64,000 nt of DNA from positions 124,001-188,000 of the forward strand of contig MU404113.1 in assembly GCA_022695795.1 (NCBI GenBank), read 5' to 3'. Position numbers and translations under genes: made by a program. Positions 54,466-64,000 of the stretch are shown piece after piece; positions within the stretch are counted from its first letter, which is position 1; each line of letters opens with the position of its first letter. The notes beneath the pieces were generated by a model. That model did no database searches and was not told where the DNA came from. It saw only the letters and a program-made list of their open reading frames with translations. The stretch is from Biscogniauxia marginata (Eukaryota; Ascomycota; Sordariomycetes; Xylariales; Xylariaceae).

Positions 54466-56730
54466 TCACAAAGACGCCTTCTTTTCGGGGCCCTTTGGAG
54501 AAGCACTCCATTGGCGAAGGCGGTCTGCAGCAGCTAGTTGGTCTGCATCGTCTTTCTGGTAGAGAGGCTCGAGTGTCGCGTTTTTGTTGAACAGAACCCA
54601 GCGCTTGAACCACCAAGGGATAGCCTTGGTGACCTGGTAGGCAGCGAACTTGCGGTTGGGAACGGCAAAGACGTAATCAAGTTCCTCCAGGGTGCGCTGT
54701 TTCGTCTCGGGTACTAGGAAGAAGATCATGACGAAGGCTACGCCATTGAAACCAGCATACAGACAGAAAGCTCCAAGAGTGCCTAGTCTCGCTAGGATGA
54801 AAGGGAATGTGATGCTGAGAACAGCAGCCCATCCCAAGCAGGTAGCGACGGCAAAACCCATGCCAACCTCACGGTGCGAGAGAGGGTAGACCTCAGCAGA
54901 GTAGGTAAAAGGTACGGGACCTTCGCCGGGCGAGTAGAAAGCGGCAAACAGGAAGACAAACAATGCAATTAACGCAGTTCTTGCCATGGTCCCTTCGGGT
55001 AATAGAGTGCACAAACCGGCCGCGAGGAGGGTCCACATCATCTGGGGAAAGGTGAACAAGAGGAGGGATCGTCGTCCGAACGTGTCGATTGTCCAGAACG
55101 CAGGGAAAGCGAAGAGCCAGTTCACGAGGCCAAATCCGAAAGAGCAAAGCATGGCCTGGAACTGGTTATACCCCGCATCGACAAATACGGTCGTGGAATA
55201 GAAGGCGATGATGTTTATGCCACACATCTGCTGAGCAATCATTACGACGAAGGCGGCAATATTAGCTCGTCGGACACGCGGTATGGTGAACAGCTGCGTG
55301 AAACGGGTGATGTAGTTGCTTTTCCTCGTGATCTCTAGTTCAATAGAAAGCTGAGCGTGGATGTAGTAGATGTCTCGGGCGACCTGGATGGGATTGTTGC
55401 GCAGGACAAGCAAGGACTTCCAGGCATCGACATAGCGGTCCTTCTTCATCAACCAACGGGGAGACTCGGGGCAGAGGTAAATCAAGAACAAAAGAGGTAC
55501 AGCAGGAATGAAGGGAGCGCCCAACATCAACCTCCAGTTGTGTACATGGTTGAAAACAGCGAGGTTGACGGCCGTCCCGAGAAATATGCCAAAAGCGGTC
55601 CACATCTGCCAAGACATAACGAGAGCGCCTCTCACAGAAGCTGGAGCATTCTCGGCAGCATATATTGGTACTGCGGTAAGTCAGTCTCACAGCGACACTA
55701 TAAATGCGTGACTGGTTTCACTGACCGGTGGAAGCCTTCACGCCCATACCGATACCCATTAGCAACCGACAAGCCAGCTGCTCACCCCAAGTGTTACAGA
55801 ACGCGGAGCCAATGACGGGCCAGAGACAGAAATGTGCGGAAGTAAAGATGACCCCTATGGAAGTTGATCAGTCGTGGAACAATGCCACATCTTAGTTCAA
55901 CAAAACTAACCTCGACGACCGATCCAGTTGTTCAGAGGGTCCGAGAGCCAGCAACCGATCACAGCACAACCGATGTATGGACCAGAGTTCACTAGACCAA
56001 CCAGCTAGAATAAGGGAGTTAGTGGGTGCCATATTAATGTCTAAGGGCAATGCAAGCTCACGATCGTGTGTACGGTGCTGTCGCCACCGATTCCATAGTA
56101 GGCTGGAAAGAAGATAGTGGCACCATTGCTTCCAGTCTGATCCCAGCCCTGGACAGCGGCACCGATGGAGCATGTGGCAATCGTGAGAAACAAGCGCCAG
56201 GGCATGCGCCAACGGTGTATGACCTCGTCGATTAGAGCCCTCTTCTCGGATTCGTCTAGTGCCTCCTCGCCGTCGATATCCTCGAAGTCGTTTGGATTCT
56301 GTGCCACTAGCGCACCCTTACGCAAGAGTGGTATGTGCTCAGTCAGGCCCTTCTTATTGGCAAATTCCTCGACATCGCGCATGAGCTGTTCGCGTGGGAT
56401 ACCTTTCAGAGGGTTTTTAATCCTATAGACAGGATCGCGTCAGTCATTGGAGTTACCGACACCGCAACATTCCAACTAGACGGTGCTTGGAGCAAGAATC
56501 ATGCGTGTACAATTCTTCTTGCCTGCCGCTATGGGAATTATTGAGTTCTCTACTATCTTACCTCGCCTCAAGGTTGGCGTTCAAGTCGACATGTTCAGTG
56601 ACATCAAGACCTGTCTCCAGCTTTTCTGGGACACCCTTTGGCTCTAGGCTATCCTGTAGTCAGCACATTGCAGTTCTGCAACGGTCTATGATTGCGCATC
56701 CTACCTATCGGCCTGATGAATCTCGGCCAT
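54466..56730 (-). CDS. MFS sugar-type transporter
   Basis: This is a proton-coupled plasma-membrane transporter of the sugar porter family; the substrate (hexose, inositol or other) is not clear. Six exons give 633 aa: 56705-56730, 56562-56648, 56062-56422, 55911-56004, 55726-55854 and 54466-55670. All introns (56, 139, 57, 56 and 55 nt) are GT-AG and phases agree. The long cytosolic N-tail contains [31 protein letters not shown] and [16 protein letters not shown]. Diagnostic motifs are [130 protein letters not shown] and [15 protein letters not shown]. About 12 hydrophobic segments are present. The 26-nt first exon encodes MAEIHQAD; its junction uses acceptor GGATAG, four bases past a competing TACAG that would break the frame. 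Confidence 0.92.
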
Positions 56731-59700
56731 GATCCAGGCTCGCAGCGGATAAACCGCGGGGTTTCCTAGTAAGTTGTTCGAGGAAGAATGGATATCGTAA
56801 CCTAGGTATAAGAGAATCGCGTCTCGCGACTATAGCGATCTTAGACTTTACGTGATAAAAGCGGGCGAGGAAGGGACCGTAGGAGAGCTTCAAGTGACGG
56901 GCAATGAGCCACGGCGTCATGCGAGTCTTATAGTATTCCTGCGGTACGCTGTATAAGTACTATGTATACTAGGAGGACTGAAGATCCCAATCGATTCCCC
57001 AACAACCCCAAACAAGCCTCATGGCAACCTCCATGGAAGTCGCAGGGGTACCCCACCGACTCGAGAGCTAAACTACATATTGGGGAGTGTGCAAGGTGAA
57101 AGAGTGTCCACAATTGTCTAGTGTATGTGGTTTAGAAAGCCACGCGAAGGATGCCGTCTACAAGAGGATCTGCGTGTGCGATTCCCAGACATGGCCAAAC
57201 CTGCACCTAACTCTGTGAACCGGCTGTGGCAAAGACTGGGCATTTCCAAGCGGCCGAAGGAGGATGGGGTTGCCAAGTTCATCCCCACCTACTGGTTCCT
57301 TGGCTGGGAGACAAGGGATAGAACTAATATATGTGGTATGTAGTCTTGGTAGTGTACTCATATGTATCTGCATAGTAGTAGGTCGAAGATTGAGCTTCAT
57401 GGTTGAGGAACTCTCGCTCGATTCCTCCCTCATATCCTATAAGAAGAGGGTAGCTAGGGCGGCGTACAAGCTTTCGTGTGCACCTTATCCAAACTGTTTA
57501 GAGATTTGATCGGAATAAAGACAGCCGCCGAACTGTTTCCATCTCTGAGCGCTGGTTCGTCTCGCACCTGCAATCCACAGTGCTCGGGCTCGAGGTGTTC
57601 AAGAATAACTATCTGCTCATAGTATGTAGCAACAGCGAACATGGATCAGATCATCCATGCAGGGAGCATCTCCCTACGACGTAACTGGAAGGATAATATG
57701 CTGAGAAGAAAGAGGAGAAAAAAAAAAGGGATATTTGGTAACGTACGCTTCCAACATGCTCGGTTAGACACTTGCTGACCTCCCACTGGGAGGCGAATCT
57801 TGGAAGCTGGCAACGCTGCGTAACGGTTGGTCGGTGTCGATACTGGTTGATGACTGGTCACGTCAGGTGCGTTCATGCATGCCAGAAACCAGGTCGATTC
57901 GGACAAAACTACTTTGTTAGGATATCTACGTGCGAGAATTGTGGTCCTAAGACCCAGAGGCCAGCCCAGGCCGATCAAGGTTATTCATTGGAGCCAACCC
58001 CGTATCTCCAGTCCCAGTCCCCAGGGGGAACCCCATCCATGGTATCTTGTTATGCCGCTTTTTCCTCCTTCTTCGATTTGTCTGGTCGGTGAACAAATCC
58101 CGCACGTGACTCGCCTTAAAGCGGCCCTGCTCTCGTTGCCCCTGGCTGCTTGGCTCTCGACTTGCGATGTCGAGGGATCTGAATGGCGCCTCATTGCTGC
58201 ATAACAGCGAGAGCGCGAAGCGACGTTACCGAGTAGAATCACGGCGCTTCCCACTGGAAAGCAGGAAGCGTCCGGGATTTCGATACACATGCCATAGAAT
58301 ATATGTACTACCTTCTGGGCCATTCGACGTGTCCCCGAGGAAAGTCAAGTCTGCCTACCTGATCGATATCAAAATCGCGGTCAATGTGTCTAGGGAACAA
58401 AGCTGGGGAACTCGAGAGCCAAGTTCTCGGGCGAATAAGTAAGAATACGGGGAAGGTGTGGGGAAGTGGCCAAGAACTACCTAAGGTAATGTACCTAGTC
58501 AGCTAGTGTAGTCCACTATGGAAATTTAACCTTAGCTTTAGGTAGGTACCTAAGTGTATGTACTTTGTACACTGCACGCTAAATACACTGGACGTAACAA
58601 AACCAGCCCGCTTCCAACTAAGCTACACCACAATTTTATCTTCTACCGAACAGGAAATCTAAAACGTCCCGCCGTCTAGCGCCAACAAATCCTGTTACCT
58701 TTTACATCAGAGAGTCAATCTTCTTTTTCTGGGGAACATCACCTGACATCAATGTGTTTCGGCTTCCTAGCTACGGTGGCTCAGGGGGCTGCCATATTAA
58801 TGAGGGAAAACATTAGGCACAGATTTTGTTCAACCCAGCAGCACCGGGATAAGGCATGCAATCGGAAGGACACGGCTCAAGTGATTCTGGTCTTGGCTAC
58901 GTGAGCAACGAGCGATTTGTTCGCATGCAGAAAATAAAAATGGACGACGACGTACCTACACTAGATATCCATAGCCGCTTTTTTGCTTCTAGGTAGGGGG
59001 TGAGGTATCATCGGCCTGGGGTTCCCGGAATGACGAAGGATAGCGGCGCTATCACCGGCAATACACTAGGTCTAGTCGCCAAGAGCGCCTCGTGCCCAAC
59101 GCTCACGACCCAATCGTCGTCCGCTAAAGATACCTGGGATGCACACGGATCCCAGATCCCAGATCCCAGATCCCAGAGGGAACGGGCTGGTAGACCTCAG
59201 TTTTGGGCGGATTCTCACTGGCGTGAGCGTCATAAGCTACTTCTCCATCATCCTATCCACCTCCTCGACGAAGACCTCCACCGCGTTCTCGAGGTCCTGG
59301 TTGGGTTTCCCACGACGGCGACGTGATCTCGTCATCTTTATTGATCGAGAATCTGGGAGGATGAGAGTGAGGGTGCTGCGAGATAATACATTCGGGCCGC
59401 TCCTCTCTCTTGGCCTCGTCATGTTCTGGGCTCCACTGCAAGGGAACTCGGCACCGGCGTGCCTAGCGACGTGTAAGCTTCAGTGGCAGCAAATAGTATC
59501 ACACGAAAAATAAAAGCAGCAAAACAAGAAAAATAGAAGTAGCGCCGAGTCGGTTAGACCAGGCGGTCGGATAGCCATGACGTCGAATGAATAAATGAAA
59601 GATGTATCTAGGTTTTCAGAACATTCGATCCAACTTCACATACAACAGCTCATACGTCAGAAACCTACGCCCCTGGGATTCAGAAGGATCAGATGATCCC

Positions 59701-60639
59701 CGACCTCTGTATTCTGGAGAATTTCGATCCAGATGCCTCGATTTAGTATAGTACTCTATGTGGGCGAAGTTCCTTGGCGACATCGATAATTATTGTAATT
59801 ATGGTGTAATATAAAGGCTTTCGTAGTAGTCCTTACTTTAGATCCTCTCGCTCTTTCAAAACCCACAATTATACATATAAACAACTTCTCGCCCTTATAA
59901 GATACGGGAATTCATCCACTAGCTATGACCGATATCTTTCAAATCTCACGACATCACGATTTTCCAACTTGGGAATAGTCGCTATAGTCCGTGGTCAAGC
60001 TAGTTGTCGGGAGCTAGTGAGGTTAGGGCGAGTTTGAATACTTATCAGATATTAGATAGACACAGCCGACGTAATGATTCATCGCTGCGTTCGAAGCCGT
60101 GGTAGTAGAAAAGGAAAGACATAATACTGAAATATAATTACAGAGGGGGAGGGAGCTATTCCCAGATTACCCGTTTCTCATCAGTGAAGAGGTGAGTGCC
60201 AGATTGATTCACAAGTCTCTTGATAGTTTAAGAAGCCTAAACAAACAAAGCTGTTGCCATTAGAAGTTATACGGCATCAGATCCATATTTCAGATTTCTT
60301 TTCTCGGGGTTTATTACCAAAATTACAGAATGCTTGTTTAAGCCACTGTCCTAGGAAGAATTACATAAGAAGAGAAAAAGAAAAGGGGGGGGATATACTA
60401 CATATTTGAGGATACCCAACAACTACTTGGCTACTACAACATCAACAACCCCCCTCCCCCCCCGAGAAATGACCTATATATTAAGCTTCCTTCTGAGTGA
60501 AGGGAATGCCGTGTGAATCCTAGGCCTAGCGTGCCTAAACACCAACTATACAGTCAGGGTCCTCTTAAACCCCTATCCAGCTTACGGGAAGTCTCAGACA
60601 ATTCCAGAGAGGATCAAAACTCTACATTACACATACCTA
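56731..60639. other. Long intergenic region (3.9 kb) without supported genes
   Basis: Short frames on both strands lack motifs. Features are four tandem ATCCCAG units at 59149-59177, a TAGGTAGGTACCTAAG copy near 58540, and a G run at about 60386-60393 with a C run at about 60449-60464. A TATA-like ATATAAAGG at 59811 is followed by a leader-like C/A-rich stretch, but only an 18-codon frame (59925). Confidence 0.4.
59149..59177. repeat. ATCCCAG heptanucleotide tandem repeat
   Basis: Four perfect head-to-tail copies of ATCCCAG begin after GCACACGG and end at AGGGAACG. It is an isolated short tandem array in non-coding DNA. Confidence 0.85.
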
Positions 60640-61957
60640 TTAGTAGCCGAGGAGCAAACCTGGTGGACCGTAACCTCGGGACGCCCCCCGCTCACGATCT
60701 CCAGCAGCCTCTCTACGCCGTCCTCCCGTAGCTGCATCTCCATCGCAGTGGCCGTGTTCGCCGCGTCCCTCGCGGAGCGCTTGAACATGCCTTCCTCGTA
60801 AAGACCTAGTGCCTCGGCCAGCGCCTCTCCACTCCATCCCCGTTCATCCATAACGCACCAACTATCTCGCCCGCTAGCTCGAGCGCAGCGATCAGGGCAA
60901 CGTCGGCCCCGGCACCGGCGAACGGCGTCATCAGGTGCGCCGCGTCGCCGAGTAACGTGATGCCTGGGACGGACTCCCATGTAAGCCTCGCAGGAAGGAT
61001 GTACAGGTGCCGTAAGGTTGGGTGCTGTGTTCAGCGAGAGCACGGCGTGTCTCGCCTAGGTGAACCGGTCCCTGAAGTTGTGCACGATGTACCTCTCCCT
61101 CGTCTTCGGGTCCGTCTAGTTGACTTGTCCTTGTCCTTGCCTGTCATCCCCGCTCTCTTCTTCTTTTCCCCCTCAAACCCGAGCAGCGCCCAATCGGTGG
61201 GTGGATCACCTGCACCGGCAGCCGGCATAGCACCGCTCGCTACCGTCACCATATTGCTGAACGGTCATCGCCCGGTCTTTGGCGTAAATGAATGAATTCC
61301 CCTGGTCGATGAAGCGCCCTGTCTTAGGGGCTATAACATCGACGTCATCGAGCCAGATATCGAGGACTGTGATGCTCGTAAGGTGCGGGACTAGGCACCG
61401 TCGGTGCCGAGCACGAGGTCGTACGGCTCGGCGGAGGTGGTATCGTCGTGGAAGTGTATGATCCACTTCTTGCTATCTTCCCCCTCTGGCATAGGGAGAA
61501 ACGAAGGATACGCCCTTGTTCCAACGGATAGAGTCCTCGGGCGGGCTTGAGATGAACAGGTCTTTGAGGGCCTTGCGGTCGATTTCTGCCACTTTTTGCC
61601 TGCCCCCCCCCCTGGTTTTGTCCCGTTTGTCTCCTACTGATACTGCTACTGCTCGCCAATACTATCATGAACTTCTTCATTCTTATTGAGGAGCACAGTT
61701 CCGTCCTTCTTCAGTGCACGCAGGAACTCCCATTCAGGTCGTATCATGGAGTGGAACTTTTCGAGAAGCCCGGCGGCGCGTAGGGACTTCTGCCCCGAGT
61801 TGGCGTGGACATCAAGCGTCCCGACCCGGGCGAGATTCGTATGACGGCTATCGCGCTCGAATACAGTGCTACTAATGCCATTGCGGTGTAGGAGGCTCGT
61901 GGTATTGAGGCCTGCCGGACCGATACCTAAGATAGCAATTCTGGGTGTGGCGGCCAT
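60640..61957 (-). pseudogene. Decayed FAD-dependent monooxygenase (TetX/salicylate hydroxylase-like)
   Basis: The start is well kept: MAATPRIAILGIGPAGLNTT is a Rossmann GxGxxG FAD site, followed by VFERDSRHTNLARVGTLDVH. After 61646 the frame is lost. Later blocks are readable in other frames: PEIDRKALKDLFISSPPEDS, KKWIIHFHDDTTSAEPYDLV, then LGTDGA followed by a TAG at 61391-61393 where the family has Trp (DGAWSR), then ITLLGDAAHLMTPFAGAGAD, the second FAD motif (GD-P loop). At least two frameshifts, one near a run of ten G/C (about 61606-61614), and several stops are needed to explain it. Order and spacing match a single gene of about 440 aa, so this is one enzyme gene that has died, not several. 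Confidence 0.82.
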
Positions 61958-63183
61958 TGCGGGTTTGAATAGACGATTATGTGTACTCGAGCAGAAGAAA
62001 GGGAGAGTATCTTCCTAATTGGGTTTAATTAGAGAGCGGAATTTGTTGTCAAGAGGCGACTAAGCTATTAGATAAATTTAGCAATTGTGTACTTAATTCC
62101 GCGTTTATTTCCCCGATGATGTATGTTATTGGGGTAGTTGAGATAAAGATTCTCAACTTGAATAGAGTAGAACACCTCTCGCTGGTAGCGCTAGTGGATA
62201 ACGTCTGTCTAAGTCGCCAGGAATAGGAATATACCTATAAATCAGACCCTTTTCTGTTTTGCTAGAAAGCTCGTTTCTCGATAAATATTACGATACCATA
62301 TCCCGAGGTTTCTTATTCCACCTGATTCGCTCTGCATACACTAGCAACGAAGGAAATAGAGACCCCGAAGACCCGAATATCTGTACTACATGTATGAATG
62401 TATGAATGTATTCGTCATATACACGCATCAAGCTCGAAAGTGGAAAAGCAAATGTTGTAAAAGAAACATTTAAGACGTGTGCTATTCATTTCGAATCTGC
62501 CTCTGACAAAGTAGTAACCCTTCATGATGTATTAACGCCGTTCTTCAATTCACACAGAATTCTTTTGGTACGAGTCGACATAGAAAATAGTCATTGTGTT
62601 CCTAGTGTTATCATTGTTTCCTGTCCCCAGCAGTCTCTCGGGGGTATCTTCTTCGCACCGGAAAACCCACAATTTGGCCTTGAACTCCCAATTGCCTTCA
62701 TATTCTTCGTAAGTCTAGAGACCACTAGCAGCTTTCTCAGTGGCCGTAAGTGCGGGCTGCTAACCCAAAGTGTGCACCTACTTGTCTCTAGAGTCTTTGA
62801 GAAACAACATCTCGTTTCCTAAGGGAATGCTTCCTATAAGCCAAGACGCGTAGTCGATTCTATTGGATGTAAATGAACTGCTTGGTGAATGCAAAGATCC
62901 TCGTCTGCATGGGGCTGCTTTGACAACGAGGCCGCGGACCTGATCAAAGTAGTCTATCAACAGCTCATCCTTTCCATTAGGGTTAGCTCGACCATGTGAA
63001 TCATCAATTCAGTGCTGTCATATGCAGAATACTCCCAGGGAAGCTTTGGGTCACCCCTTTGGATCTGTACTAGTGGCGAGGCTGGTCTAAAGAGACGATT
63101 TTTAAACGGAGGGTTGAAGTGAATGCTAATACCTCTGGTCTAATGACACAAACTCTTTAGCCAACTAATCGGTGTGACACGTA
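61958..63183. other. Intergenic, 3' side of the GRR1-like gene
   Basis: No supported gene. A tandem ATGTATGA/ATGTATGAATG tract lies at about 62388-62410. The plus-strand frame at 62406-62822 (138 aa) has no motif and I do not accept it. Confidence 0.4.
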
Positions 63184-63983
63184 TTATGGCCTGATAGCGT
63201 CCTCGTCCTCCTCAAAGTGCGCTTGCATAGAAGCTGTGCTAGGGCCCGGATTTGTGCCCTGGGCACCAAAGAGCCCCGAGCCAGCCGTACTTGGACCTCG
63301 TATGTCAGCTACTGGATTGGTGAGAGCAATATTTTCCAGGCTAGTTGATGTTTGCGCATTAACCGAGTTTAAAGGCACCACCCCTTGGTCGGCTAGGATC
63401 CCAGCAGGTGTGATGAAGGGATTGGTGTGCTGAACACGAGTTTGATGCATTACATTATGCGAATTGGGCATTGCGGATGGGTGGGAATGAGGGAAGGCCA
63501 TTCCTAGAAGTTGGGGGGGAGGCGGTGGAATGGGCATGGGATCATCTGCGCCGCCTAGGGCACTGTGATCAAGGGCGATCTCACTACCCTCGCCCATATC
63601 GTCGTCTTCACCACCGTCGACATCTTCGAAATTGTCCATGTCAGCAACAGGTGCAGGAACCAGACCACCAACGGGAGCAGGAGCCGGCCTTCGCCTCGCG
63701 TGTGGGCGTGCTTCATGGTATTCAGCAAATTCCTCCCGTGAGCTGAGGTAACGTCGTAGGCCAACAACACCATTGCCGGAAAACACGCAGAAAACCGTTC
63801 GCTGATGCTCGGTAAAATCTAGAAAGGGAAGTTAGCATCTAGTAGATTGGCTAGCCCATTCGAATACATACCTGGAGGTGCCTCGCGACAGAAACTCTCC
63901 AGGTCATCCCGAAGGAATGCAGGAACACCAGTTAAACTGAGATGAGTGAGTTTGGGACAGCAGTTCAGAAGCTTGATAATACT
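63184..63983 (-). CDS. GRR1-like F-box/LRR protein, C-terminal part (gene runs off the window)
   Basis: GRR1-type proteins are substrate receptors of SCF ubiquitin ligases, linking nutrient signals to protein turnover. Two exons are visible: 63872-63983 and 63184-63818, joined in phase 1 across a 53-nt GT-AG intron. A further intron begins at 63984, so the F-box and most leucine-rich repeats lie beyond the edge. The visible part starts inside a leucine-rich repeat (KLLNCCPKLTHLSLTGVPAF), then has the post-LRR signature LRDDLESFCREAPP-DFTEHQ, RTVFCVFSGNGVVGLRRYL and SSREEFAEYHE. It ends with an acidic and Pro-rich disordered tail (DMDNFEDVDGGEDDDMGEG; PMPIPPPPPQ). This order matches filamentous fungal GRR1 homologues. 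About 248 residues are visible. Confidence 0.88.
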
Positions 63984-64000
63984 CTGCAAATAGGGTCAGC

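Noticed and set aside
47569..56730. A psilocybin-type gene cluster around the PsiD-like gene
   Set aside because: Neither a PsiK-type kinase, a PsiM-type methyltransferase nor a PsiH-type P450 is present, and the transporter is of the sugar porter type. Only the decarboxylase family is shared.
62406..62822. 138-aa plus-strand frame downstream of the GRR1-like gene
   Set aside because: It begins within a tandem ATGTATGA repeat, has no recognisable domain and no conserved-looking blocks.

Overview
The window is nuclear DNA of a filamentous ascomycete (Pezizomycotina; probably a Sordariomycete, inferred from gene content and style, not from a search). Evidence: genes split by short GT-AG introns (46-205 nt) with CTAAC/CTGAC-type branch sites, two Zn2Cys6 regulators, a DCP1 and a GRR1-type protein, C-to-T-type mutation in relic genes, and many dispersed TAGGTACCTA / TACC-repeat motifs between genes. 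Coding sequence is probably less than half of the window, and an assembly gap of 99 N lies at 17291-17389.

Layout. 1-2.7 kb: two intron-containing tRNA genes (His, Arg) in AT-rich DNA and a small membrane-protein gene. 2.7-6.5 kb: no gene seen. 6.5-11.3 kb: secreted GH36 alpha-galactosidase (+) convergent with an amidase-signature hydrolase (-). 11.9-12.7 kb: relic of a kinase-like gene. 13.7-14.1 kb: short Ser/Gln-rich ORF. 16.0-21.2 kb: decapping factor DCP1 (-) and an OCRL/INPP5B-like inositol-polyphosphate 5-phosphatase (+), divergent around a 19-bp minisatellite and the gap. 21.2-26.7 kb: long gene-free stretch ending in a GATA-rich promoter for an ammonium transporter (+). 30.7-32.8 kb: Zn2Cys6 regulator with a GC-AG intron and a 26-nt micro-exon. 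35.5-39.5 kb: Mug190/tricalbin-like SMP-C2 protein. 40-44.5 kb: three uncharacterised minus-strand genes. 45.2-46.6 kb: AP-2 mu subunit with a 7-nt last exon. 47.6-56.7 kb: a PSD-family (PsiD-like) decarboxylase, a Zn2Cys6 regulator with a frameshift near its C-terminus, a small TATA-driven gene, and an MFS sugar-type transporter. 60.6-62.0 kb: decayed FAD monooxygenase. 63.2-64.0 kb: C-terminal part of a GRR1-like F-box protein, running off the edge.

How they fit together. Most genes are conserved housekeeping functions: mRNA decapping, phosphoinositide turnover, ER-plasma membrane contact, clathrin adaptor, nitrogen uptake, SCF ubiquitin ligase. Nutrient acquisition is served by the alpha-galactosidase, ammonium transporter, amidase and sugar transporter. 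The most unusual stretch is 47.6-56.7 kb, where a pyruvoyl-type decarboxylase of the family that includes tryptophan decarboxylase PsiD lies beside a pathway-type regulator and a transporter. This could be a small metabolic cluster, though no P450, methyltransferase or kinase is present, and the regulator may be broken. Exon boundaries were worked out by hand from reading frame, splice signals and family conservation; no alignment or search was run.
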